Shown here: piece after piece, positions 11,452-26,897 of the stretch | Numbering within the stretch: position 1 is the stretch's first letter | Layout: the number at the start of each line of letters is the position of its first letter | From: Utricularia gibba | Lineage: Eukaryota > Streptophyta > Magnoliopsida > Lamiales > Lentibulariaceae | Length of the DNA: 64,000 nt | Assembly (NCBI GenBank): GCA_002189035.1 | Contig: CM007989.1 | Span: forward strand, 558,001 to 622,000 | Reading direction: 5' to 3' | Notes under the pieces: generated by a model | The model's input: the letters and a program-made list of their open reading frames with translations, nothing else | What the model was told of the DNA's origin: nothing | Database searches by the model: none | Made by a program: the position numbers and the translations under genes

Positions 11452-13052
11452 CTAGTGGATCTTGGCATGTCTTGTCCTGCTTTCTATGGAATCTTCATCC
11501 ATGCGGTGGATGATCCTCCGAGCTTCTTCCTCTGTTGCAGGAACCACCTTTCTAATTCTATGCTTGTTGGTGGCCTTTGCCTCCGGTTTAACAGTGAATA
11601 TGAAGCAAAACGTATTCGAAACCTGCAGCAAAAAGAATCATTGACACTTCATGTATCACATATAATGTAAAACACTCCCACCATACCTCACTAGACCTGA
11701 GTTCAGGTCTTGTAACATGCGCTACGACCTCAACGTGGATAAGAGGCTGGTCGGAGTTCTGGTTTTCAGTGTACAAAACACAAGACTTGAACCGCAGGAA
11801 GTCACCAACATCTACCTGCATAGCAGTAGAAAAACAGTACCCTGGGTTTCAGTTCATTACATGGTGCAACGGTTGAAAATAGCATCCATAAAGAAAGCTC
11901 ACTGGTCTGAGGAAATCAACATGATCTGCTTCAAGAAATGAAGGCATCATCCCTGCAAAGGTGTAGGCAGTCGAGAATGCCAACTCAAATGCTCGATGCA
12001 TTAGAAATCCACCGAAGATCCGACCATGAATGTTCCTTTGCTGGGGTTGGCAAATCAAGGAGTTCTCAAGGCTGGTGTCTCTTAACAGAATGCTATCCCG
12101 ATCTGCTAAGGCGGGCATGTCACAGAAAATCCTACCCTCAGTCAACATTGATTCATATCTTTTTCCACTGTCACCACCATTCTCTGTTTGCTGTCCATCA
12201 TCTCTTATCTTTCTTTTCCTTAACTTGCCTCGAGCTTCAGCAGCTTCGTACAGCTGTTTCTCTCGCTCAGTTTCTGGAACCAACCGGTTAACTGGAGCAG
12301 CTTTACCGGTCTTGTAGTCCCGAGCCACAAAAATGAAGTTTGCAGTAAGGGCTATGGCATCACTGCCATCTTGATCTGTATCAAAAGTAAAGCTTTAGGC
12401 CACTCTCAACAGATTCACAATTCTGGTGAAGTGAACAAGATACCAGATGCTTGTTGGGTAATGTCAAGCTGAATCTCAATAGATGATCGCCCAACCCAGA
12501 TAACAGCTCCAGTGATTTGCAAATCAACATCAATACTGATTGGTTTCTTAAGCAGCATTTTATCAACAGACGCTGTGACTAAATAGAGTGGTCTAGTGGT
12601 ACTATCAACATCTGAGCAATGCTACAAAACGAAGAAGGGAAGCATGAACTCCATTTTGAAGTCAACCCAGAAAATGAAATTTGAAGTATTACCTTGACAG
12701 AAATGGTACCAGCCAGAGCATCAAGATCCTCAAGCAATTTCCCAATTCTGACCCCATTCCAAGGATCCCTGTACTGCTCCCTGAGTATAAAATCACTAGA
12801 AAAATTGTACACGATGGCCATCCTGCTCTCCGAGGGGAACTTGGTGAGCAATTCACTCTGCGGAGGCGCATCAAGTGGGGGATCAAGAAGCCTCTCAAAG
12901 GTTTTCGTTCGTGTTTCCCAAAGTGCAATCGTAACAGGAGAATGGTACATCCCAGGCCATAAACTCAGGGGCTTTTTCGTTGAAGAACTCGAATCATCGT
13001 CATCCATTGGAGAAGTGAAACTTGAGAATATGGGTATGGGATTGGGTTCCAT
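11452..13052 (-). CDS. Acyl-CoA thioesterase, ACOT9/10-like, 436 aa
   Basis: Hydrolyses acyl-CoA to free fatty acid and CoA. Five exons on the minus strand: 13052-12693, 12621-12444, 12375-11903, 11815-11687 and 11622-11452, totalling 437 codons with all phases consistent. The protein carries two hot-dog folds. The first begins with PLSLWPGMYHSPV and YRDPWNGVRIGKLLEDLDALAG. The second contains the conserved NIHGRIFGGFLMHRAFELAF and VDVGDFLRFKSCV. A basic, charged linker (RGKLRKRKIRDD) separates them. The protein ends RKVVPATEEEARRIIHRMDED. Mammalian ACOT9 is mitochondrial. I see only a short Ser/Asp-rich N-terminus here, not a clear transit peptide, so location is uncertain. The gene is convergent with the formin gene, about 300 bp away. 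Confidence 0.92.
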
Positions 13053-14003
13053 CGTCGTTCAAGTTCGGAGCTTTTCCAGATGGGTTTTCGTGTGGTCAAC
13101 AGATTCAGTTACCAAAGTGTTGGAATTTGGAGTTCAGTAGAAAACAAGTTTGGGCAGAGGCGTGAACGTGATGTGGAGGTGTAGAAGTTCTGGTGATAGT
13201 GGTTTTCAGAGTTGAGGAAAGGAAATGACCACTTGAATATCTGGTGATAGTAATTTCGAGGGTGGATGAAGGGAAAAGGTCTCTTGAAGATCTGGTAATA
13301 GTGATTTTGGGAGTGGAGGAAGAAAAAAGGGGAATGATGCAAATTGCGATTGCATTGCACGTGCCGGGTGCAGGCGTATATACAAACCCCACAACACAAA
13401 TGGGGTATGCAGTTCGCTGTCTGGAGAATCGTTATCCACTTGACACAAACCCTCGTTCTTCTCCCCGGGGAATGGCGTGAAATTCTGCTCCTTTCGGAGC
13501 AGTTGGTCCCAATACGGTAGTCGCTGCACCGCCGCGCGGTTGGTAAGCGTCGTAATTTTTGTGTTTCCGGTTGCCTTTTGTGATGCGTCGTCCAGATCAA
13601 GGTCTTCTTTTTGAATTACTTGTTGTGGACTGCATATCTTGTAGTGGGTGCAGATATGGGAAATTTTGTGTGAGGAATGATGATTCTAGCTGTTTCTTCA
13701 GTTGGTTTTGTTTTGGTTGGCTTAATGACAAGATATATGCAATTAAACGTTTTTTTTTCTTGCTTCTAAATGTTTGAACCTTTGGGTGCATTATATTCTT
13801 TACTGGGCATTCAAACTGCATGCCTAAAAGGAGAAATTGGATGATACGGTATTGCTTTATGTTTTTTTGACACGCGTTGTTTCATGAACTTGTCATTTGT
13901 GATGAAGTATTGTTTAATACTGCTACTGCTGTATACATTGATCCACTCTCAATTGCAAGTGATGGGCTTCTGATGTGGTTGTGTAGCATTGAGATTCGCC
14001 GTC
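13053..14003. other. Shared upstream region of ACOT (-) and FRL3 (+)
   Basis: A divergent intergenic stretch of 951 bp. The ACOT 5' UTR and promoter occupy the left part. The right part contains T-rich intron-like sequence before the FRL3 ATG, suggesting a 5' UTR intron. A tandem-like run between 13150 and 13330 repeats the pattern of 'gtggtgatagtgat..gag.gtggatgaa' in diverged form. No coding sequence is supported. Confidence 0.4.
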
Positions 14004-15898
14004 ATGGAAAACAACTGGTGTGCTGCTGCTCTTATGGAGTCCACGGCCTCCAAGATACAGCAGCTTCAGAAGGCATTTGCTGAACTTGAAAGTCACCGAG
14101 CTGTTACCCTAAATTTTCAATGGAAGCAGCTTGAAGAGCATCTTTATGGACTTCAGAAGTCACTGAAGAGGCGTTTCACCGAGCTAGAAGAGCAGGAAAA
14201 GAATTTTGATGCTAGAGTTGCAGAATCCAAAGACATGTTAGAGAAGCGTAAAGCTGCTGTCTTGGCTAAGGAGCAAGCTTCGCTTGAGAGGCTCCAAGAG
14301 AAGCGAGATGCTGCTGTTTCGGCTATCTTAACTTGTATGCAGAAGAAAAGGCCATTTCCCTTGGATTCATTTGATAGAGACACCGAGAATCACGTGGAAA
14401 ACACCTCTGTTGATGAAAGAGCGGATGCTGAGGCTAACTCGGATTTCACGAAAAAACGTGCTAAAAGTGTTGATGTGCAGGTGAAATCCTATCCAGAGCT
14501 AGTGAAATTATGCCGAGAGATGAATTCAGAGGGGCTGCAAAAATTTATATCTGATAACCGTAGGGATCTTGCCACCCTGAAGGAGGAAGTTCCTATTGCA
14601 CTCAGTGCATCTGCAGACCCTGGCACTTTGATTCTGGAAACACTGAAGGGCTTTTATGGAACAGAGGTTCCGAATTTTGATACTAAAAAAGATTCAAATC
14701 TCTTGGGCCTTAGAAGAACTTGTATCATGCTGATGGAGTGTCTCAGCAGACTGCTTAAAGATCAGGATGTCAACTACTCACACTATGAAATCTCAGAGGA
14801 TGCCAGGCAAGGGGCCAAAATTATGGCCGAGAATTGGAAACCGAAACTTGAAAACCTTGATGCTGATGCCAGCAACGGAAATTCTTTGGAAGCTCATGCA
14901 TTCCTTCTCCTTTTGTCTACATTCGGCATCAATTCAGAATTTGATCAGAAAATCTTATTCAAGTTAATACCCATGGTTTCTCGTCGTCGCCAAACTGCTG
15001 AGCTATGCCATAGCCTTGGGTTGACAGAGAAAATCCCAGGTTTTTTATTGTTGTAAACTTGTTTCACCGGAATGCAGCATATTTAGGATTTATGTATTAG
15101 CTCCTCCTGGAAGCTTTCCCTTCACCTTATTTTTCCTCAGAACGGTTTTCTGTTCACTTCTGTTTCTTATATGTCCATGGGAATTTTAGGAATTATTGAT
15201 GTGCTGATCAAGAATGGCAGACAGATTGATGCTGCTAATCTGGCTTTTGCATTTGAGCTCACGGATCAGTTTTCACCAATTCCGCTACTTAAATCTTACT
15301 TGTCTGAGGCGAAGAAAGCCCCCAAAAATGGCAGCACACCACCTACCGCTTCTTCTCAGGTTAATTTCTTAAGATTCGAAAAGCATGCTGTGATTTTGTG
15401 TTACAAGCATATGAGACATCGTAACATCTCCGCAACAGCTCTTAGTAAAACCTTTTTCGGTTGCAGATAGATGCTCATGAGAAAGAGCTAACTGCCATCA
15501 AAGCTGTGATGAAGTGCGTAGAAGACCACAAGCTGGAGGAGCAGTTCCCACTTGAGTCACTCCAGAAGCAGGTTCTGGAAATTGAGAAAGCCAAAGCAGA
15601 AAAGAAGCGTACCGCTGAAGTAGCCAAGCCACAACCCAAGAGGCCCCGCGCCACCGCCGCTGCTCATGCACCACGAGTTTCTCCCAAAGCTGCTGCTGCT
15701 GAAAAGAACTACCATGGCAGTAGGATGGCTGACAAAAGGTATCCACAATACGGCTACGAGATGCTGCCACCACCGCGTTATGCATACCCTGTACCAGGTG
15801 AGCCCCATATTTCCCCATACATGGGTACGCCATCCTACACCTTCTCTCCCAGCTTCTTTGGAAATCCGTACCAGTACCAAACGGGCTACCTTCACTAG
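14004..15898 (+). CDS. FRL3: FRIGIDA-like protein 3 homologue, 545 aa
   Basis: Three coding exons: 14004-15039, 15190-15359 and 15467-15898 (546 codons). The ATG begins MENNWCAAALMEST, and the upstream in-frame codons lack another ATG. Residues about 10-110 form a charged coiled coil (LESHRAVTLNFQWKQLEEHL, then Glu/Lys-rich). The central FRIGIDA domain carries the YPELVKLCREMNSEGLQKFI signature, then FLLLLSTFGI and DVLIKNGRQIDAANLAFAF. The tail is Pro/Tyr-rich (YGYEMLPPPRYAYP), preceded by a KRPR basic patch. FRIGIDA-family proteins act in nuclear complexes that promote FLC-type flowering repressors; FRL3 itself is less well characterised. The paralogue assignment is by overall pattern, the family assignment is firm. 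Confidence 0.93.
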
Positions 15899-16395
15899 TC
15901 TGCTCAAGCTCAACTGATGATGGTCTGCAAATCTTTAACTGTTAGCGTTGACCTTCTACATGTGTCCTTAGTTTTATCGTCCTCTGCTCTTTCCCGCTAC
16001 TTGAAAACTGAATCGAGGGTAATTTGTAGTCTATTGTAGAAGTGGATCGCAGGCATGCCATGCGATCAATCAAACTGTGGTTTATGTTTATATAATGTTT
16101 GTTGTGCTGGTCTAGTGATTGTGATCTGTTTAGAGTTTCTTCTTCCTCCAAGTAGAAGAGAAAGCATCAATCAAGAAAAGATGTCAAATCTGCTGTACAT
16201 AATGAACGAGCAACAGACGAGTGGAAATGAAGGCTATATGCACAGAGGGGCTACATCTGTATTCTTCCCAGACACATATTCCACTCACCAAAAATGGCGT
16301 TCCAAGAAAGGCAGCCGATCAAGAGAAAGAGCCACTAGCAGCCTCTTCGGCACATCGACCACTTCCTATGAATTAGAGTAAGCAATGTTCCATCC
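15899..16395. other. Convergent 3' UTR region between FRL3 and FtsH
   Basis: About 500 bp between two tail-to-tail stop codons. No conserved frame is seen. It probably holds both 3' UTRs; a TATATAATG stretch near 16090 could be part of a poly(A) signal. Confidence 0.45.
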
Positions 16396-19855
<3,460 letters not shown>

Positions 19856-20264
19856 TTCCAAAACCCAAAACTAATGTCACAAAAGCAACATGAAAAATGC
19901 TTCAATATGAAGGCAAAAACTCGCGAATCGATACTCAATGATCACAAGGTATTTGGTAAATTAGGGCATCCATTTTCCTGGAATGAACGTCACAAATGGC
20001 GTAAGTTGATCCACGACACTGGTAAACCAGGGCTATTTGACTTTGCATGAGAAAGGGTAGAAACTAGTGGCGATAGAGCCGTACTTTTGGGCCGGATCTT
20101 TTGAGCCAATATCTAGAGCTCATTACTACTGGCATCTCCCTTAGGCCCATTACTATTTAAAATAGTTATTGACCAACATGGACGCCGGTGAACTGCCGTT
20201 GCTGCCGCAGGGCGGAGGTATTCGGAGGTGAATCTGCAATTTTTTGTTTTCTCGTGAACGAAAA
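19856..20264. promoter_or_regulatory. Short bidirectional promoter, FtsH (-) / DHHC transferase (+)
   Basis: Only 409 bp separate the two divergent start codons. The interval carries GGCC-type site II elements (TTGGGCC near 20088 and TAGGCCCA near 20142). No TATA box stands out. Shared regulation is an inference from position. Confidence 0.5.
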
Positions 20265-22504
20265 ATGAGGGAACAGGTTCGAGTTCTCCGTAATCAGCAA
20301 TCCAGCTCTTGGATTGTGGGCATAGTTTCGCTGATCTCTGTTCTGGCTACCCAATTGACGCTTTCAATGCTTCCCGTTTTCTTCCCCACCTTAAGCATCC
20401 TCCTTCTCATCCCGCTCTCAGGTTTAATCGATCTTCGCATCTTCTTCTCCATATCATGTTTATGATCAACAGGATTTCATGTTTTTTTTCCTCTTTCAAC
20501 TGCAGTTGTTTTTCTTGGGGTTGTGCTGGTCTTGTCGAGGTTCTTCAAGAAAATTGCTGGTGTGAGGGCCTCGGCTCCGGCTTTTGTTTTTTTCACAATT
20601 CTTTTCGTCTGGGCAGTTTACTTTTGGATGGTTCGCCAAGGTACTTGATTCAAGCTTCTATCCTTGAAACTGCTAAACCGGCGATTCTCCTTTGTTCATC
20701 ATGATTTTTTTTTACTACGGAAAATGAAAGGACTGCCACGGATGATGTTGATCTTATTCTTCTATCTCATGTTGAGTAATTGCCTGAGATTGGAAGGATG
20801 CGTGGATTGCATATTAATGATTTGAAATGAGTCTTAGGGTGCTGTTGACTTTATTCTACGTTATTTTTCTTTGGGAGATTCCCTAATAGAGCATGGCCTA
20901 TGAAACAATGTTTTGCATACGGTGATAGGAAGATAATCTCATGCTTTTTTTTTTTTTTTTTTGCTGATTTTGCAGCCATTTCACCTATGATGGACCTTAT
21001 TTTTAATATAGAAATCCTCTTGCTGATTGTTGGTTTATGCTGGTGAGCTAGTCTTACTATTTTAGCTTGATTGATTATACCTGCTTTTTTTATCCTTTTC
21101 TAAATTGTTTCTTCCAGTTTTATGAAATCGGATCCTGGGTATGCCAACTTTCATTCTTCCCAGTTGAACATGCTTGTCAGGGGTCTCGATGGGAAAGTTG
21201 AGGCTGAAGTAGAGGTTATTCTCGTTAGGGCTTAGAATGCCCCAGCAGATTCTGTGACAATCTGTTTTATCATGCAGGAATTGTATATTTGAACTTCTCT
21301 TGTTCAGGAGTCTCATGCTCAAGATGTAAGCTAATTCATTTCCGCTTTTTGTTTTCCAATTTTGTTTAAACGCTCTTTTTTCTAGGTTACTGGTGCACTC
21401 AGAAGAGTAAGATACTGCCCACAATGCAAGAACCATGTTAAAGGCTTTGACCACCACTGCCCTGCTTTTGGAAATTGTATAGGTCTCCATTAGTAAATAT
21501 TTTGTCAACTCTTTGTGCCTTTTTTGCTTATGTTTCAGGGATATCATATTTTGTGTGCAGGTCAAAGAAATCATTTTTTCTTTTTGGTGCTTCTGGTGGG
21601 ATTCTTCATATCTGAGGCCACTTTCGTAGTCTGTTCATTTGAGAGTGAGTTCAGTCTAGCCAAAGTTTAAGATGCTAGTTCTTAGAAACTTCCTTTTACT
21701 GCTCTCTGTGTAATTACTCAGATCATCTGCCTTCTCCTGGTTTCAGTTGCTTCTTCTTCATCTCCCAGCATCAACGCTTTCAGTTGGAAGATACCTTATT
21801 CTTCTCTGGTCACATCCCAAATGAAATTTCCTGTTAAAATGCTTCATGAGCCACTTCCTAATAATGATGCTAACCATGCGAATTTTTTCCAGACGGTGAT
21901 TCCAGAGAATGTCGTTGTAGGTTCCTTGTTGTTTTGCATAATTCAAGAAGCCTGGAAGGTACCATTCGCTTCTATTTCTATCTGTGTAGCTAGCTCTATG
22001 GGAATGTTCATTAACTAGCTTTCGGGTCCAGATTTTCTTGCATTATGCAAATATTGTACGACCGCCCATTGAAAGTATGCCGCCTTATGGTGTACCCTTT
22101 CAACTTGCAGGTGGTCTTCATCATGTGGCACATCTATTGTGCTTGTTTTAACATCAAAACTGATGAATGGGTAACTTCTCCCACCAAATAAGTCTCTTCC
22201 CTTTGATAACCATCGCTCCCTTCTTTATCCTTGTTGCGCCTCATGTACAAATGGCTGTTCACAAACATACTCCGCAGATAAACTGGAGAAAGTATCCCGA
22301 GTTTCAGATGGAAGTCATCTCCCACTACGGTAAATTCGCATGAACTTCTGTTATCTTCATTTTCTACTGGACTCCATAACAACAGAGATGGGGGGAACAC
22401 CCACACCATTTGCAGGGGAAGGTGCAACACAGACAGAGTTCAAGAATCCTTACCACAAAGGTATACTGCAGAATCTGAAAGAGTTCCTAAGACCACAGGC
22501 TTAA
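20265..22504 (+). CDS. DHHC-type protein S-acyltransferase (palmitoyltransferase), 365 aa
   Basis: Transfers palmitate from acyl-CoA to cysteines of membrane proteins. Eleven exons: 20265-20421, 20506-20640, 20976-21042, 21118-21214, 21309-21326, 21386-21482, 21561-21644, 21747-21958, 22111-22170, 22278-22329 and 22386-22504. They total 366 codons and every phase closes. Exon 5 is an 18-nt microexon (ESHAQD). Two N-terminal membrane helices (exon 1-2) precede the Cys-rich domain RRVRYCPQCKNHVKGFDHHC, whose catalytic core is DHHCPAFGNCIG. Two more helices follow (FFFLVLLVGFFI; SLLFCIIQ..VVFIMWHIYCACF). The TDEW...NWRKYPEFQ block and the KNPYHKGILQNLKEF tail are typical of plant family members. 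Exon 8 inserts a Ser-rich loop of about 50 residues before helix 4; this exon is the least certain. The PAT number is not assigned. Confidence 0.85.
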
Positions 22505-23165
22505 CATTCTGGGAGACATGCTCGTTCATTATCCGGTGTGTAGTGTCTTTCTTCAGATCTTGCCCCAAATAGAAACCCGAAACTTCACTTTCAGTCACGT
22601 GACATTATTTTAACCAACACAGTCCTCTGCAGATGCATGAGGTGGGTTCATTATTCGGTTTCTGGGTTCTTTGACAGACCGCCGCCCATCGGAGTAGTCT
22701 GCAGAGCTGCACAAGAAGAAGAACAAGCGGACCGCCCTCCGGCACATCTTGCCGCACCCACTCGTACGTCCTCTCCTCGTTTATGTCAAATCTATGTTCC
22801 GGTCGTTTGAACGGTCGACCACCCACAGGAATGAGCTGCTCTGCCCCCACCACCCTCCATTTTAATGTTTTGGATTTTGTCGGGATGATTTATGAGCTTC
22901 TCAATAATTTCCTCAGCGAATTTTCATTTTAATCACACAAAAATTAATTATATTTATTCCTAAACTTGCCCATTCTCTGTGCGGTCAAATGCATGCATGA
23001 ATTGGTAATAACCTAATTTAACGTTGTATTTATTTTCAGTGACCACCTGAAACAAATGTTGCAATAAGAAGAAAACTTGAGGATTAAGCGTCGTCCCCGT
23101 TCTTACAGAGACGAGACGACAGGCGCAGTTCTAGACTAAAAGCAATCTTGTCCTAGAATCTTCTC
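22505..23165. other. Spacer between DHHC gene and small membrane-protein gene
   Basis: Contains the 3' UTR of the DHHC gene and, on the other side, the 3' UTR of the convergent gene ending at 23166. A GC-rich stretch at 22600-22850 has open frames on the minus strand but no usable ATG and no recognisable product. Confidence 0.4.
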
Positions 23166-23726
23166 TCACGCTAACCCCGGACTGGAACCAGAGCCTGTGA
23201 CGGGGATGACCTGAGAATTCTGCTTGTGAAGGGGAAGCGGCGGAGGATTCCCATGGCCCGCCTGGCATCTGAACCTCCTCTGCATCTCCGCTTCCTGCGC
23301 CAGCCTCTTCCGCAGAAGCTTGTCTTCCGCGTCCCTCAAAAACTTGAAACTCGGGGGAGGAGAATGGGGAATCAGATCCACGGCTCCGGTGCCAACCCTC
23401 CGCGGCGGCGAAGGTACCGGGGTGAAGTCGCTTCTCCTGGACCCGTTTCTGGGTAGTTTCCCATCGTTGGACTCCAAATCCTCCCTCGTCTCCTCCACAA
23501 TCGGGAATAGAGACGGCTGCAGCTTCGTGGATTCCGGCTTCCGTCCCCCGGCGTGGAACCCGAAGCAGCAGCAGCTGCAGCAGAAAGAGACGGGTTTGGT
23601 CTTGTGGGCGGCGGTGACGACGATTCGCTTTTTCCAGTAGAAGTAGTAGAGATCAGCGACGATCCCGAGAAGAATGAATCCAAAGAGAATGCTGAGGCCG
23701 ACTCCCAGTCCGCAGAAGGGGTTCAT
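23166..23726 (-). CDS. Single-pass membrane protein of unknown function, 186 aa
   Basis: Single exon, with ATG at 23726-23724 and TGA at 23168-23166. The frame is open upstream but has no ATG there. The N-terminus is one strong transmembrane helix (NPFCGLGVGLSILFGFILLGIVADLYYFYW) followed by KKR, suggesting the C-terminus faces the cytosol. A cysteine cluster (FCCSCCCFGF) lies just after the helix and could be palmitoylated. The rest is Pro/Ser/Arg-rich with SFKFLRDAEDKLLRKRLAQEAE as a short amphipathic helix. Similar small plant proteins exist but have no established function. The compositional shape and single intact exon support a real gene. Confidence 0.75.
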   Translation of the reverse strand: MNPFCGLGVGLSILFGFILLGIVADLYYFYWKKRIVVTAAHKTKPVSFCCSCCCFGFHAGGRKPESTKLQPSLFPIVEETREDLESNDGKLPRNGSRRSDFTPVPSPPRRVGTGAVDLIPHSPPPSFKFLRDAEDKLLRKRLAQEAEMQRRFRCQAGHGNPPPLPLHKQNSQVIPVTGSGSSPGLA

Positions 23727-24800
23727 CGGGAGAAACGGAAAGGAGCGTGGAGGAGGATGTGACTGAAAATGGCTCCAAATATCCACAGGTGGCGTCAACG
23801 GGTCAGCAACCGCAAGGAGACGGATGCATCACAAGAACCCCGAAGCCGGACAAAAAACTCTTGCAGGGGCTTCTGAAAAAGAGGCGATTCCTCCCCCTCA
23901 CTCACATGCGCCTGCCAAGTGCCAATTACGGAAATTACAATTTTTTTAAAAAAATAATTAAATGCATATTTATTTATTTATTTATAGAATTAAAACGCCT
24001 TAGCTGGATTGGACGGATGGCTTCTTTTAAAAATTGGTATGATTTTTTACTAAAAAAAATATTATTCATTTGTTCTTTGTCTTTTTGTTTTTCACTTTGA
24101 GATTGATAATTTTTTTTAGTAATTTTTGGGATTTTGGGGTGGTTTCCGTAATTAACTAATTTTCAAGGACTCGAATTGCGAACCGCCTGATGTCTTTCCG
24201 TGGCACGTCTCTGGCACCTCACTCGTCTCGCATTCGCCGGAACACCCAGACGCTAGGGCGCATACTTTACGCGATCTCCGGAATCGGCTTGCGAAGATGC
24301 TGATACGATCAGCATGTCGACGGCGGCTCTGGACATAACTCTGGATGATCGCATCAAAAGTAACCCGTAGCTCGTGGCCAGTGCCGCGGCGGCGGAGGTC
24401 CTGGACCGTCGCGCCGCCTGAATTTCATGGACGTTAATCGTGCCGCTCCGTACACAGTTTCGGAATCTCATATCCGGTTACTGGTTTTGCTCTGCAGCTT
24501 CTCATGAGATGCGGCTGTCGTATACGCTCCTGGAGCAGCAAGGGGCCATATTATGGTCTCTCATATCGGCACCGGGACGGAGCAGTACGTCTCCGATCTG
24601 GATTACGGAGCATCTAACGAAGATATTAAGGTCAGGGGACGTAAATCAAGGAGGGGCTCCTGGTTTTCAATGGTTTTTTAGCAAGTGCTTTCATATAGGA
24701 ACAATATTTCATATGGCCAAACTACCCCTGCCCCAGTTAGCCGTGCATAGTATTTACTCGTTAGGGGCAAACATGGCATTTCTAATTCCGCCCTGCGACC
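23727..24800. other. Spacer with no supported gene
   Basis: Contains the promoter of the small membrane-protein gene at its left end and AT-rich sequence at 23940-24130. A GC-richer stretch at 24180-24650 has overlapping frames on both strands, none starting with a credible ATG and matching a family. It could be degraded coding sequence, but I cannot name it. Confidence 0.4.
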
Positions 24801-24819
24801 CACCTAAAAGGCTTCTTTT

Positions 24820-25242
24820 ACTTGGGCTTGAGCATTTGTATATGAGCCCAGTGTCGTCCAGGAAACCCTCGCCGTCAGACTAACAAATTGAGCTGCGAGT
24901 TCCGCAGGTTTGGAATTCTTCGATTACGAAGCGGCCGGCCAGCTTCTCAGGTTCTTTCTGGTTCTTTGTGTTCTTGCATTTAATCGTTATATTTTCGGAC
25001 ATCGTTTGAATCTTGAGATGATTTCTGTCTGGGTGTTCCGAATGAAAGACGTAATCCTGTTAGGAGATGCGGCTGTGTTTTCCGATAAATGTTGATTTTG
25101 GATGTTGTTGTTTAGTGATCTCTTGCGTCGAACGGAACTACAATGGGTTTTGAGTGATAGTGAGGGTAAATGATTGTAGCCGTGGGGCTTGCGTGAAGAT
25201 CTCGTTTTGTGATTCTATCATCGGTTATTTTGATTGCTGCAG
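24820..25242 (+). promoter_or_regulatory. RPS15A promoter, leader and probable 5' UTR intron
   Basis: TTGGGCTTG and GAGCCCAG (site II-like) at about 24824-24852 and a telo-box-like AAACCCTCG at about 24862 resemble the motif pairing usual in plant ribosomal-protein promoters. A probable leader exon ends near 24951 (CTCAG before GTTCTTT). A T-rich intron with acceptor TTGCTGCAG ends at 25242, 13 bases before the ATG. The transcription start is not determined. Confidence 0.5.
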
Positions 25243-25252
25243 CTTGAGTTAA

Positions 25253-25828
<576 letters not shown>

Positions 25829-26132
25829 AAATTCAGAACCCTGCTCGCCTTTCTCTACTCTTTGGACCATGTTGCAGTTTTGTTTCCTGGGAAACATTCT
25901 CGCATTTGTACCTGGATCTCGTTTGAGTTTCAATGGTTCATTTCATATTTAGGTTGATGAAATTTGAACTGCATGCACTGTGCTGTGCCCTCATCCTCAG
26001 TTTTTGAAATATGAACCATAAGCCCGGTTCTGCTATAATGAAATAGCCCCCAGTTGCTACCTTCCAATGCTACATGATGAAAACTGCTCCTTGTCCAAGA
26101 GCAAGTGATATTACACTGGCAGGTGGTGATTC

Positions 26133-26895
26133 TCATGGGCGTATCTTGAAGTGGAAGAGCCAGGAGAGGATGAAGGCGAACACCATGCACGCTACCAGAA
26201 AGTTTATGAAACGATGGCGATGACACAGCCTCTGGCGCTCAACCACAGCAACCGTCTCGGCTGTTTCCGAGGCCGTGCTTGCTGCTTCGTTCCACGTTAT
26301 GGCGAACTGTGCATCGCCGGTGGAGCTCACATTCCTTGCTGTGGATCCGCATATCTCACAAGTCCTGTGGATTCAAAAAGCAGAGGTCCTCAGAACTGTT
26401 GGAATTGAAATGCGTGGAACAACCCTGTTAGGAAACAAGGCTGGAGGAGTTGTGGGCGACCCAAAGAGACAACAACTTCGAGTTCAACCTTCAAGAATTC
26501 AAAAAACGAAGATACTGAGGTTGGAAATGGCAGAGGAACGGTAATGCGACTCACGTGTTTCCTTTAATCTTGAACCAAGTCTCAGCACACTGTTTGTGGG
26601 CGGCACCCAGATCATCTTTACATGAGCACCCTAATTCGAAGCAATTTCCAGGATCTTGATGCGTGGCATCGATGCTGAGATGACAAATCCTGCAGTCTCT
26701 CCCTGTTTTCCTGGAAGAAATTTGAATGAGCCCAGATTCCAGATCCACCATCTCCACAGATGCATTTGAATTCCTGCCTTTATCTTTCCTCTCGTTCTCC
26801 GACATCGGCGCGATCTCCTTCGCTGCCAGGGGCGGCGGCCCGCCGGCGTCGGTGACAGGTGATACAAAATCAGTAGACTGATGCAAAGTCGACAT
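26133..26895 (-). CDS. RING-CH (RINGv) membrane E3 ubiquitin ligase-like protein, 190 aa
   Basis: Two exons, 26895-26555 and 26364-26133, totalling 191 codons. The intron donor is GTGAGT and the acceptor CCACAG. The RING-CH zinc-binding pattern C4HC3 is complete and spans the intron: C68-x2-C71, C90-x-C92, H100-x2-C103 and C116-x2-C119 (motifs CRIC, GCSC, HKQC, CEIC). One or two hydrophobic segments near the C-terminus (FINFLVACMVFAFILSWLF) anchor it in a membrane. MARCH-type proteins of this layout ubiquitinate membrane cargo; the substrate here is unknown. It is convergent with RPS15A. A 76-codon upstream frame ends just before its ATG (listed separately). Confidence 0.9.
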
Positions 26896-26897
26896 TT

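Noticed and set aside
22605-22853. 82-codon minus-strand frame near the DHHC 3' end
   Set aside because: It begins with GTG, not ATG; the overlapping ATG frame is short; no recognisable product.
24253-24883. Frames on both strands in the spacer before RPS15A
   Set aside because: No family match; sequence reads as promoter or degraded material with site II elements.
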